Of a stretch of DNA of 64,000 nt, positions 8,794-16,944 are shown piece by piece. The notes below the pieces were generated by a model. It did not search any database. It saw only the letters and a list, made by a program, of their open reading frames with translations, and had not been told where the DNA came from. Within the stretch, counting starts at the first letter, position 1. Each line of letters starts with the position of its first letter. A program made the translations under genes and the position numbers. The stretch is from an uncultured Spirochaetaceae bacterium (GTDB lineage Bacteria; Spirochaetota; Spirochaetia; Sphaerochaetales; Sphaerochaetaceae). Location: NCBI GenBank assembly GCA_944390725.1, contig CALXQU010000008.1:26601-90600 (forward strand). Reading direction: 5' to 3'.

Positions 8794-9813
8794 ATGGAAA
8801 ACATCACTATCCGTGATATCGCCCAGAAAGCGGGAGTATCAATCGCCACGGTATCAAGGGCTATAAACAACAGCCCGAAAATCGCTCCGAAAACAAAGAA
8901 GATAATCGAAGACATCATAGAAGAGTATGATTTCCGCCCGAATGTCTCAGCCAGGGACCTGAAGACGAAATCGAACAAAACGATAGCCTTGCTTATATCA
9001 GACGAGAGCAGCGAATACTATTTCGCCATGGTACAGGCCATCAATGAGATCGTTGGTCCGGAAGGCTACAACATCATCCTCTGCAACTCATTCAATAACC
9101 CGAAGACCGAGATGAACTACATCTCCCTTCTTGCCAACAGGAATGCTGACTGCATCATACTGAACAGATGCTACGGCAATGAGGAAGCCATTGCCAGGCT
9201 CAGCCAGAAGATGCCTATAATCCTCCTTCACCGCAAGCTTGAGGATCCAGGGTTCCATGGGGATTTCGTAGATGTCGATTTCGGCCATTCCACATATGCT
9301 TTCACGAAGAAGCTCCTATCTTTCGGGCACAGGAAGATCGGCATCATCTCAGGGCCTCTGGTCTTCAGCTCGTTCCGTGACAGATTCGATGGTTTCTGCA
9401 GGGCAATGGCACTTGCAGGTACGGAAGTCGATACCAATTATGGATATTTCCTGGAGGGAACGACATCTTCTGAATTCGGCTATGAAGCAATGAAGAAGCT
9501 GCTGTCTCTTCCGGATCCGCTAACTGCGATTGTCATATGCCACAATCTAACATGCATAGGTGCCGTAAGGTACTGCAGGGAAAACGGCATAAGGATTCCA
9601 GAGGATATCTCGATAGTGACACCTTGCAATCTGAATCTGAGCGATCTCTTCTATGTGCGTATCTTCTCTGCGATTCCTGATATCCATGCAATGGGGAATT
9701 ATATCGGACGGCTGGCGCTGGACAGGATGAGAGGCATTGGCGGGGATAGCGATACAAGCATGCTGTTCCAGCCGATTGAGAGCGACGGGAACAGCATACT
9801 CAGGATCTCATGA
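8794..9813 (+). CDS. LacI-family transcriptional regulator
   Basis: Repressor-type regulator, 339 aa. The N-terminal LacI HTH reads TIRDIAQKAGVSIATVSRAI, then the hinge helix region SARDLKTKSNKT, then a periplasmic-binding-protein-like effector domain (IALLISDESSEYYFAM, FGHRKIGIISGP, ISIVTPCN). The start ATG at 8794 gives the canonical LacI N-terminus and has AAAAGGAAG upstream; the reading frame to 8665 is read-through. It ends convergent with, and overlaps by 6 nt, the amidohydrolase of the liv operon, whose promoter carries a perfect LacI-type operator. Likely the regulator of that operon (inference). Confidence 0.9.
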   Translation: MENITIRDIAQKAGVSIATVSRAINNSPKIAPKTKKIIEDIIEEYDFRPNVSARDLKTKSNKTIALLISDESSEYYFAMVQAINEIVGPEGYNIILCNSFNNPKTEMNYISLLANRNADCIILNRCYGNEEAIARLSQKMPIILLHRKLEDPGFHGDFVDVDFGHSTYAFTKKLLSFGHRKIGIISGPLVFSSFRDRFDGFCRAMALAGTEVDTNYGYFLEGTTSSEFGYEAMKKLLSLPDPLTAIVICHNLTCIGAVRYCRENGIRIPEDISIVTPCNLNLSDLFYVRIFSAIPDIHAMGNYIGRLALDRMRGIGGDSDTSMLFQPIESDGNSILRIS

Positions 9814-10575
9814 CAGGAAGAGCCTGCGGAAATTCAAGCCCAGTATCTTGGCGATATCCTCAGACGGATAAGACCTGAATACATCCATATATTCATCAAG
9901 GCGTTCCCCTGGATCATAGAACGGGAAATCGCTTCCGAACAGGACACGGTCAGGCCCAATCTCATCAACGGCTATACGGACCTTTTCCACTGAAATCGCG
10001 CTGCCTACGAGATACATATTGCTATGCGTCTTTGCGGTCTTTATGACATCAGCGCTCCTGTCAGGCTCTCCTGCCCCACCCATATGGACCATCAGCACGG
10101 GCATATCAGGATAGGCTTCTGCGATTACGGAAGCCCTCTTCGGACTTGTGTTATCCGGGGAATCCGCACCGATATGGAAGGCAACCATGCCTTTATGGCT
10201 GCTTATGATAGACGCCACCTCAAGACAGTCCGGCAGGTCTATCGGATAATCATTCTGGGCCCCGTTGATCTTTATGCCGCGGCAATGAAGCTTATCAAAG
10301 CATATGGCAGCATCCTTGAGCGCCTTATCATGGCCTTCCCTTATGTTGACCCATCCAAACGGTATCAGATGCTGATCCATAGCAGCTGTCTCGCCTACAT
10401 AATCATTGCTTTCAGATACGTTATCGACCCCATGGGGATAAAGCCAGCAGAGGGAATAATCTACATTATTCTTCTTCATACTTGCCACAAGATCCTCTCT
10501 TGAGAGCTTCTTGTCCGGTACCTTATATGGCGAGATATGTGTATCTGCATCGCATATCAGAAAGCTTTCAATCAT
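9808..10575 (-). CDS. Amidohydrolase-2 family metal-dependent hydrolase
   Basis: TIM-barrel hydrolase or decarboxylase of the amidohydrolase superfamily, 255 aa. N-terminal CDADTHISPY has the D-x-H metal site; FHIGADS and MVHMGGAGEPD supply further histidines, and FGSDFPFYDPGERLDEY holds the C-terminal catalytic Asp of the family. Family members hydrolyse or decarboxylate small ring or carboxylate compounds. It is the last gene of a minus-strand operon with a branched-chain amino-acid-type importer, so its substrate is probably what that importer brings in. No more specific reaction can be assigned. Confidence 0.8.
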   Translation of the reverse strand: MIESFLICDADTHISPYKVPDKKLSREDLVASMKKNNVDYSLCWLYPHGVDNVSESNDYVGETAAMDQHLIPFGWVNIREGHDKALKDAAICFDKLHCRGIKINGAQNDYPIDLPDCLEVASIISSHKGMVAFHIGADSPDNTSPKRASVIAEAYPDMPVLMVHMGGAGEPDRSADVIKTAKTHSNMYLVGSAISVEKVRIAVDEIGPDRVLFGSDFPFYDPGERLDEYMDVFRSYPSEDIAKILGLNFRRLFLS

Positions 10576-10597
10576 TGTCGTTCCTCCTTGTCTTCAC

Positions 10598-11329
10598 TTA
10601 CTGATTCTTGCTTTTGCGTTTTCCAAGATAGGCTTCCCGCACCCTTTCATCCGAGATCAGCTCTTCTGAAGGGCCTTCGAGAGTTATATTCCCACGCTCA
10701 AGTATGTAGGCTCTTGCTGATACGCTGAGCGCAAGCTTCGCATTCTGCTCGACGAGCAGCACAGGCGTTCCAAGCCTGTTTATCTCGACGATCTTGCCGA
10801 AAAGCTCCTCAATCACCTTCGGAGCGAGACCCATCGAAGGCTCATCGAGCATAAGCAGCTTCGGATTTCCCATGAGCGCCCTGGAGATTGCCAGCATCTG
10901 CTGCTCTCCTCCGGAAAGGGACCATGCAAGCTGTGTCCTCCGTTCCTCAAGCCTGGGGAACAGCGAGAACACCATATCCAGCTTCTCCTTCTGGTTTCCT
11001 GCCAGGAGCCGTATTCCTGTGATGGCAGTCGTTCCTACGAAAAGGTTCTCCTCGACAATCAGTCCAGGGAATACGTGACGTCCCTCCGGAACCTGGAGAA
11101 GACCGCACCTAGCAATCCTATGGGCAGGCATGTTGCTTATGTCCGTACCGTTGAATTCAATCAGCCCTGACTTCGTGACATGGCCGGAGATGGAATTGAG
11201 CAGGGTGGTCTTTCCAGCTCCATTGCTTCCGATCAATGCGACGATTTCATCGGAACCGACGCTCAGGCTTATCCCATGCAGGGCCTCGATTGTCTTGTAA
11301 TGGGATACAAGGTTCTCAATCTTCAGCAT
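10598..11329 (-). CDS. livF: Branched-chain amino-acid-type ABC transporter ATP-binding protein (LivF)
   Basis: ATPase subunit, 243 aa. Walker A GSNGAGKTT (about residues 33-41), LLQVPEGRHVFPGL (the LivF-specific PEGR segment), signature LSGGEQQMLAI, Walker B LLMLDEPSMGLAP and H-loop VLLVEQNA. Starts 14 nt inside the 3' end of livG. The importer family includes systems for branched-chain amino acids, urea, short-chain amides and aromatic acids, so the name gives the subunit, not the ligand. Confidence 0.9.
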   Translation of the reverse strand: MLKIENLVSHYKTIEALHGISLSVGSDEIVALIGSNGAGKTTLLNSISGHVTKSGLIEFNGTDISNMPAHRIARCGLLQVPEGRHVFPGLIVEENLFVGTTAITGIRLLAGNQKEKLDMVFSLFPRLEERRTQLAWSLSGGEQQMLAISRALMGNPKLLMLDEPSMGLAPKVIEELFGKIVEINRLGTPVLLVEQNAKLALSVSARAYILERGNITLEGPSEELISDERVREAYLGKRKSKNQ

Positions 11330-12080
11330 TGGCAGAACCTCCTAGATATGCGGCAATGACCTCGTCATTGTTCTGGACTTCATCAGGAGTACCGGTCATG
11401 ATCTGCTTCCCGAAATTGAGGACCGTTATCCTATCGCATATCCCCATGACGAGATCCATGGCATGCTCGATAAGAAGGACCGCGATTCCTTTCTTCACGG
11501 CGATATTGAATAAAGCGACGATGTAGTCCATTTCGCGGTGATTAAGCCCGGCAGCCGGTTCATCGACAAGCATGATATAAGGATGGCTGAGGACAGCCCT
11601 CACGATCTCCAGGAGCTTCTGCTGGCCATAGGACAGCTGTCCGACAGAGAGCGAAAGGTCGACATCCTGCAGATTCGCTGCCTCAAGAAGCTCCCGCAGC
11701 TCGCTTTCATCCACATTCTGCTTCTGCGTCCGCTTCGTGAGGTCGATACCCATCTGTATGTTTGTCAGGATATCGCATCGCGTAAGGAGCCTCGGATGCT
11801 GGAAGGTACGGGCAATGCCCATCCTGGCTCTCTTGTATGTAGGGAGCTTCGTTATGTCCGTTCCGCCAAGATAGATATTCCCCTTATCCGCATCGTATAT
11901 CCCCATGATGATGTTCAGGATCGTCGTCTTCCCTGCACCATTAGGTCCAATCAGCCCGAATATCTCTCCCGGATTTATCTCGATGCAGATATCATCAGCC
12001 GCGACGACGCCTCCGAAATTCTTGGAGACATGCTCAAGCTTCAGAACGTCTAAGTGTCTTTCTTTCATTGTATTTTCCAT
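11316..12080 (-). CDS. livG: Branched-chain amino-acid-type ABC transporter ATP-binding protein (LivG)
   Basis: ATPase subunit, 254 aa from ATG 12080. Walker A GPNGAGKTT, RTFQHPRLL Q-loop region, LSYGQQKLLEIVRAV signature and MLVDEPAAGLNHRE Walker B are LivG-specific. Start choice is uncertain: ATG 12080, ATG 12068 and an upstream TTG at 12101 are all in frame, and none has a well-spaced strong ribosome site. The gene overlaps the 3' end of livM, which favours coupling. Confidence 0.88.
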   Translation of the reverse strand: MENTMKERHLDVLKLEHVSKNFGGVVAADDICIEINPGEIFGLIGPNGAGKTTILNIIMGIYDADKGNIYLGGTDITKLPTYKRARMGIARTFQHPRLLTRCDILTNIQMGIDLTKRTQKQNVDESELRELLEAANLQDVDLSLSVGQLSYGQQKLLEIVRAVLSHPYIMLVDEPAAGLNHREMDYIVALFNIAVKKGIAVLLIEHAMDLVMGICDRITVLNFGKQIMTGTPDEVQNNDEVIAAYLGGSANAED

Positions 12081-13026
12081 ATAGAGCCTTGATTCCTCCA
12101 AGTATTCCTTCTGGCTGTACTATCATGAGAAGCATGATTCCCACACCATATATGAGCTGCATATAGTTCTGCAGGGGTCTTACGAATTCCTGAAGCAGGG
12201 ATATGATCATCGTACCGATAAGCGCGCCAATCGGATTTATGGTTCCGCCGAGCATGATCATGATCAGGTACATAGTCGACTGGTTATACGTGAAGACCTG
12301 GAAGCTCAGATAGCCTGAGAGATATGCATACAATGCTCCGCCAAGCCCGCAGAGGGCACCGCCTATCGCGAATGCCTTGCTCTTCGTGAGAAGAGGGTTG
12401 ATTCCCATGCATCCTGCGGCAAGCTCGTTGTCCCTGATAGCCATGAACTGCCTTCCAAGAGAGGAGTTGAACAGTATCTTCATCAGGAACGTCACGACGA
12501 ATGCACAGAATATTATCAGGAAGAACTTCGATGTCTCATTCGAGAATTCGAAGGAGAAGATGGCAAAAGGAGGTATTCCGGAGATACCGAGCGCACCGCC
12601 CGTCACTTCCTTCCAGTTCATGAAGAGGCCATTGAATATGGTCATAAGGCCGATGGTCGCGAATGTGAAGTAATACTGCTTCAGCCGGAAGAAGGCAAAA
12701 CCGAGGACGAATGCGAATAATGCCGTCCCGGCAATGGCTATTATCATCGAGACAATCGGGCCAAGATTCAGCTTCAGCAGGCAGTTTGCCGTTATATACG
12801 CCCCTACGCCCCAGAAACCCGCCTGCGCGAATGAGTTCTGCCCGCACATACCCAGAAGCACGTATACGCTGAGAACGCACATATAGGATATCAAGGCGAT
12901 ATTCATTACGCGCAGCATGTAGCTTGACAGCACAAGGGGAAGGAAGCATCCCGCTATCGTTATGCAGGTAAGCGTTATCATATACCTGCCGGTTATCAGA
13001 TTCCCTTTCCTGGTTCCTTTCATCAT
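12034..13026 (-). CDS. livM: Branched-chain amino-acid-type ABC transporter permease (LivM)
   Basis: Inner-membrane subunit, 330 aa with 8-10 hydrophobic segments. GQNSFAQAGFWGVGAYI, FFRLKQYYFTFATIGLMTIF (a variant of the LivM LRGxYFAIxT block) and GGxxxPIGALIGT are typical. The start codon overlaps the livH stop as ATGA. Basic C-terminal tail (KYNERKTLRR). Confidence 0.9.
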   Translation of the reverse strand: MMKGTRKGNLITGRYMITLTCITIAGCFLPLVLSSYMLRVMNIALISYMCVLSVYVLLGMCGQNSFAQAGFWGVGAYITANCLLKLNLGPIVSMIIAIAGTALFAFVLGFAFFRLKQYYFTFATIGLMTIFNGLFMNWKEVTGGALGISGIPPFAIFSFEFSNETSKFFLIIFCAFVVTFLMKILFNSSLGRQFMAIRDNELAAGCMGINPLLTKSKAFAIGGALCGLGGALYAYLSGYLSFQVFTYNQSTMYLIMIMLGGTINPIGALIGTMIISLLQEFVRPLQNYMQLIYGVGIMLLMIVQPEGILGGIKALYGKYNERKTLRRSEA

Positions 13027-13889
13027 GCCTTCTCCTGTATCTTCTCACCGAAGAGACCCTGCGGCCTGAGCATCAGGACAATGAACAGAACCACATAAAT
13101 CAGGACGAGCTGGTAAGTGCTCGATATATACGCACCGCCGAAGGCCTCGACCAAGCCGACTATTATCCCTCCGACGATTGCGCCCGGAACGCTTCCGAAT
13201 CCGCCGATGACAATCGCTGCGAAAGCCTTCGCTCCCGCTGTCGTTCCCATTGTGTTGTTCAGGAAGAACAGAGGCGCAAGGAGCCCTCCTCCTATTCCGG
13301 TGATCATGGCGGATATCGCGAATGTCATGCCTATCGAGACTATCACAGGGATTCCGGTAAGGGATGCCATATACTGATCCTGCGCCGTTGCCTGCATTAT
13401 GTTCCCGATGAATGTCTTCTCAAGAAGGAGATAGATAAGCACCATGACCATGAATGCGATCACGATGATCGCGATATTCTGCTTCATGATCACCGCAGTG
13501 CCTATATTCACGACGCCTTCCGAGGCCCTGTCCACAGTCACAGGCACAGCGCCCCATATAAGCCTTGCGCCTTCCTTCAGTGCGATGGATGCACCCATCG
13601 CACTGACAATGATCGCCTTAGATTCTGCATGCCGCAAAGGCCAGTATGATGTCCTCATGAATACGACCCCGACGAAACCCATGCATATGGAAGCAAGGAT
13701 CAGCGAAAGGCCAATCGGCAGGTCCAGGAGCCTATTGAACATATAGCAGAAATAACCGCCGAACATCAGGAATTCACCCTGTGCGAAGTTCATGATTCCA
13801 ACGGACCTGAATATGAGGACCATTCCCATAGCTATCAGGCTATAGATTATCCCAGTGGAAAAACCGGAAAACAGCAGCTGCAGATTCAT
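13023..13889 (-). CDS. livH: Branched-chain amino-acid-type ABC transporter permease (LivH)
   Basis: Inner-membrane subunit, 288 aa. Starts MNLQLLFSGFSTGIIYSLIA, followed by SVGIMNFAQGEFLMFGGYF, the strongly conserved N-F-A-x-G-E-F block of LivH, and ends LRPQGLFGEK, also diagnostic. Separated from livJ by 14 nt with no hairpin, unlike the other binding-protein operons in this window. Confidence 0.9.
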   Translation of the reverse strand: MNLQLLFSGFSTGIIYSLIAMGMVLIFRSVGIMNFAQGEFLMFGGYFCYMFNRLLDLPIGLSLILASICMGFVGVVFMRTSYWPLRHAESKAIIVSAMGASIALKEGARLIWGAVPVTVDRASEGVVNIGTAVIMKQNIAIIVIAFMVMVLIYLLLEKTFIGNIMQATAQDQYMASLTGIPVIVSIGMTFAISAMITGIGGGLLAPLFFLNNTMGTTAGAKAFAAIVIGGFGSVPGAIVGGIIVGLVEAFGGAYISSTYQLVLIYVVLFIVLMLRPQGLFGEKIQEKA

Positions 13890-13903
13890 AAGGCGCCTCG
13901 TTT

Positions 13904-15082
13904 TCAGATATCTTTCTCGGAGATGATTTCGCCAAGGACCTCAGCCTGTCCCTTGGTAACCCTTACGAGAAGTCCACCAAGGCCGCATCCGCCGTTCGTC
14001 CTGCAGTCATAAGTCGTAATAGCTCCATGATAATCGCTGATCGTGCTCATGGCATCCCTTACGGCTTCCCTATCCGTCGTTCCCGCAATGCGGATCGCCT
14101 CGCAGATTATGTTGATATTGTCATATACCTGTGCTGCGGATTTTCCGCATGCTTCGTTGAATCTCTCCTGATACTCAGCCGCGAGCGCTGCACCCTTCGG
14201 GTTCGTTGTCTCCGGAACCCACTGGACTCCTGAGTAGACGTTATCGCAGAGTTCGCCAGCAAGGCCGATAGTCACAGGATCCGCGAATCCATTGGAACCA
14301 AGTATAGGGGAATCGATTCCCATTGACCTGATCTGCTGGATAAGGATCGCTGCCTCTGTCTGGAATGCAGCTGCTATGATCACATCGGCACCAGACTGCT
14401 GGATGATAGCGATATGCGACGAGAAATCCTTAGTACCTGTCGTAAACGGAACAGTCACAAGAGGTTCTACGCCATGAGCCTGGAGAGCCTCGGTGAAAAG
14501 CCTTGCCTGGTCATTGGAGCTTGTCTCGGTATCATGTATCACCGCGTATTTCGCATCAGGTCCGAACTCCTCATAAGCATAATCAATAAGAGCCTTGCAG
14601 AGCGTCTCGTCACATGTCCTTATCTGGAAGAGATACGGATTGTCGTTATTGCACATATCACGGAGAGTCGGAGATGAACCCTGTGCTGTCGTAAGGATCC
14701 TGAACTCAAGAGCAGATGGAGACTGAGCCATTCCGTCATTCGATGAATCAGGCGTGATGATTGCCACGATATCATCATCAGATGCCAGCTTCCTATATGC
14801 ATTGACAGCTCCGATATCGGTTCCAAGCGAATCCTCAATGACAATCTCTATTGGGCGTCCAAGGACTCCGCCGCTGCCATTGATTTCCTCTTCGACTATC
14901 TCGATTACCCTTCTCGAGTACTGGCCTTCGAGGGACCTGTCGCCAGTCAGTACGGCAGTCAGACCGATCTTTATCGGTTCCGGCCCATCAGATGATGATT
15001 CTGAATTTCCTCCTGCAAATACAGGAAATGCTAACAGCATTGCAATCAGCAGCAATGTCACAGCCTTGAGTTTCCTTGTCAT
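13904..15082 (-). CDS. Branched-chain amino-acid-type solute-binding protein (LivJ-like)
   Basis: Substrate-binding component, 392 aa. The signal peptide ends PVFAGGNSESSS, again AGG-x-S-E without a lipobox cysteine. The mature region begins IKIGLTAVLTGD, the type I periplasmic-binding fold of the Leu/Ile/Val and amide-binding family, with GGVLGRPIEIV and VNAYRKLASDD. First gene of the liv operon: GGGAG ribosome site, LacI-type operator and a TTGACA promoter directly upstream. Ligand unknown. Confidence 0.9.
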   Translation of the reverse strand: MTRKLKAVTLLLIAMLLAFPVFAGGNSESSSDGPEPIKIGLTAVLTGDRSLEGQYSRRVIEIVEEEINGSGGVLGRPIEIVIEDSLGTDIGAVNAYRKLASDDDIVAIITPDSSNDGMAQSPSALEFRILTTAQGSSPTLRDMCNNDNPYLFQIRTCDETLCKALIDYAYEEFGPDAKYAVIHDTETSSNDQARLFTEALQAHGVEPLVTVPFTTGTKDFSSHIAIIQQSGADVIIAAAFQTEAAILIQQIRSMGIDSPILGSNGFADPVTIGLAGELCDNVYSGVQWVPETTNPKGAALAAEYQERFNEACGKSAAQVYDNINIICEAIRIAGTTDREAVRDAMSTISDYHGAITTYDCRTNGGCGLGGLLVRVTKGQAEVLGEIISEKDI

Positions 15083-15105
15083 AGCTAACTCCCTTTTTTT
15101 GAGTT

Positions 15106-15121
15106 GTGTAAACGTTTACAC
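15106..15121. promoter_or_regulatory. Perfect LacI-family operator upstream of liv operon
   Basis: GTGTAAACGTTTACAC is a 16-bp perfect palindrome with the central CG that LacI/PurR-family proteins recognise. It lies between the -10 box and the livJ start, where a bound repressor would block transcription. The LacI-family gene at 8794 sits at the far end of the same cluster. Confidence 0.85.
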
Positions 15122-15126
15122 TTTTT

Positions 15127-15154
15127 AGGTTAAGGCAGTTTCCTGATATGTCAA
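15127..15154 (-). promoter_or_regulatory. liv operon promoter
   Basis: Minus-strand -35 TTGACA (15149-15154), 16-nt spacer, -10 TAACCT (15127-15132). The -35 is a perfect consensus and the -10 is weak. The LacI-type operator begins 5 nt downstream of the -10. Confidence 0.65.
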
Positions 15155-15375
15155 GTTTTAATTCTAAACAGGTCATGGCACTCGGAACATACAAATGAAT
15201 TCCATACATAACAAAGAAATATCCAATGACATAAGTATTCATGGGAACATAACCTGCACTCATTGCAAATACAGTATGGGAAAACGCATCAGAAGGCGAT
15301 TAATAGGGTCACGATGAACAACCCAATGCATAAATTCCGCTTGCTGCTGCAGTGATCAGCCGTCATGCAATGAGC

Positions 15376-16548
15376 CTATACGATTTTCCCGTCCCAGAGC
15401 CATTCGAGGAATAGATCCCAGGGAAGGAGGATGATGCCATCTTCTGTTGTCCTGGGGATGCTATCCCTTGAGACGACGATGTACTTGCTGAATATTCCCT
15501 CCTCCTTCAGGGCACGGAGGCCTCTCAGGTCCTTGCGCTCATTCACGAGCTTTGCCGTCTTAGTCTCGATAGCGACATCATCGCCGATTACGAAATCAAC
15601 TTCAAACGAGGATTGCCTTGTCCGCCAGTATGCCAGCTTCTCCTTGCGCTTTTCGTAATCAAGGTAGGCGGCCAGCTCCTGGGCGATATATGTCTCAAAC
15701 AGCTTGCCATACTCGGTCTGCGTATCGGCGATATCAGACAAGCCAAGGAGAAAGCGGACAAGGCCTACATCGAAATAATAGAAACGTTCTGTCTCAACGG
15801 CTTTACGCTTCTTCGTCTTCGGGTATGGAGGAACGGCAGAACCTATCAGCGTATCGTACAGGATCCCATACCATTCGGTTATCGCTCCCCTGCTCATCAT
15901 CACATCGCTGGCTATATTCGAATAGTTGATTTCCTCGGCATTAGTAAGCGCCGCCATCTCCAGGAACCTCTCGAATTTCGGCAGCTGCCTTACAAGCCCT
16001 TCGCCTGCTATCTCGTCCTGGAGATAGACATTTATATAATCATCAAGGACTGTCTCCGGATCATCGTCAAGGAATACCGAAGGAAGCATACCGTATTTGA
16101 GGATCCTGTCCAGAGAAAGATTGAACTGCCTTATCTCCGGCCATACAAACGGATGGAGATTCATCTTCCCAGCTCGTCCCCCAAGGAGATTCACGCCCTT
16201 TTCCTTGAGCCTTCTGGCACTTGACCCTGTAAGCAGGAACCTGATGTCTGTCTGCTCGATCAGAAGATGAACCTCATCCAGAAGCTCGGGTACCTTCTGT
16301 ATCTCATCGATTACCACAAGCCCATCATGGATTCCCCTGGTCTCAATCTCATCACGCAGCACTCCAGGATCGGCCTGGCATCGTCTTCTTATCCTTGCAT
16401 TGAGAAGTGACCATGACAGCTTTACGTCATCCTTTATCTGATTGCTTATCAGCAGGCTTTTACCTGTCTGCCTCGGACCGAAAAGGAATAGCGACTTCTT
16501 CTGTACCCTGCTCTGGATATCTATTATCCGCTGTACATAGTCATCCAT
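15376..16548 (-). CDS. AAA_14 ATPase with DUF4143 domain
   Basis: Standalone ATPase, 390 aa. Walker A GPRQTGKS (about residues 24-31), Walker B-like LVVIDEIQKVPEL, and FLLTGSSARRL sensor region form the AAA_14 domain (about 15-150). The C-terminal DUF4143 region carries a nuclease-like pattern: SSFEVDFVIGDDVAIETKTAK (D-x15-E-x-K type) near residues 320-345. The family is widespread, often mobile, and its role is unsettled (suggested DNA-related or toxin-like). Single gene with AT-rich upstream DNA; not functionally tied to its neighbours. Confidence 0.88.
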   Translation of the reverse strand: MDDYVQRIIDIQSRVQKKSLFLFGPRQTGKSLLISNQIKDDVKLSWSLLNARIRRRCQADPGVLRDEIETRGIHDGLVVIDEIQKVPELLDEVHLLIEQTDIRFLLTGSSARRLKEKGVNLLGGRAGKMNLHPFVWPEIRQFNLSLDRILKYGMLPSVFLDDDPETVLDDYINVYLQDEIAGEGLVRQLPKFERFLEMAALTNAEEINYSNIASDVMMSRGAITEWYGILYDTLIGSAVPPYPKTKKRKAVETERFYYFDVGLVRFLLGLSDIADTQTEYGKLFETYIAQELAAYLDYEKRKEKLAYWRTRQSSFEVDFVIGDDVAIETKTAKLVNERKDLRGLRALKEEGIFSKYIVVSRDSIPRTTEDGIILLPWDLFLEWLWDGKIV

Positions 16549-16645
16549 GGCATCACCTCTGCAATCATAATATCATTATTTTCGTCATTGCTAATAGCGA
16601 TTTTTATAGATTTTCGCCATTAGTATTAGCGATTAGATGGAATTA

Positions 16646-16695
16646 TGACCCCACAAGTTCCGCAAAATAGTATCGGGCCCCATTTCTGAGGCCCT
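16646..16695 (-). mobile_element. Possible right end of an IS3-type element
   Basis: Downstream of the orphan orfA-like gene on the minus strand the sequence closes with TTGTGGGGTCA (plus strand TGACCCCACAAG), which resembles the TG...CA termini of IS3-family elements. No matching left end was found, and no orfB lies between. A GGGCC/GGCCC hairpin (16676-16695) is included. Tentative. Confidence 0.4.
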
Positions 16696-16720
16696 AGCAT
16701 TGATATCTCCATATAGGGCA

Positions 16721-16918
16721 TCACACCCTTTCCCGATATGCCCAAGAGTCATCGCCCTGGGCGTACCTCCGCCTGTAGTCCCTGACCGTGTACTTGTTCA
16801 GCCCAGTCATAGTGGCCGTGCTCTTGTACCCGTTCCCTTCCTGGAACAGAGCCAGGCATTCCTGCCTCTTGTCCAGCGAGACCCAGTGCTTCTTTCGGAG
16901 AGAATCTCTTTCTTCCAT
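16721..16918 (-). pseudogene. IS3-type transposase OrfA remnant (helix-turn-helix)
   Basis: A 65-aa helix-turn-helix protein: LDKRQECLALFQEGNGYKST, then MTGLNKYTVRDYRRRYAQG, the pattern of IS3/IS150 OrfA N-terminal domains. The ATG at 16918 has an AGGAGGG site at 5 nt. No OrfB (DDE catalytic part) follows, so it cannot transpose by itself. It lies between a DUF4143 ATPase and a phase-variable lipoprotein, consistent with a mobile or variable region. Could be retained as a small regulator. Confidence 0.6.
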
Positions 16919-16944
16919 AGTTCCCTCCTGATTCACTTAACAGT

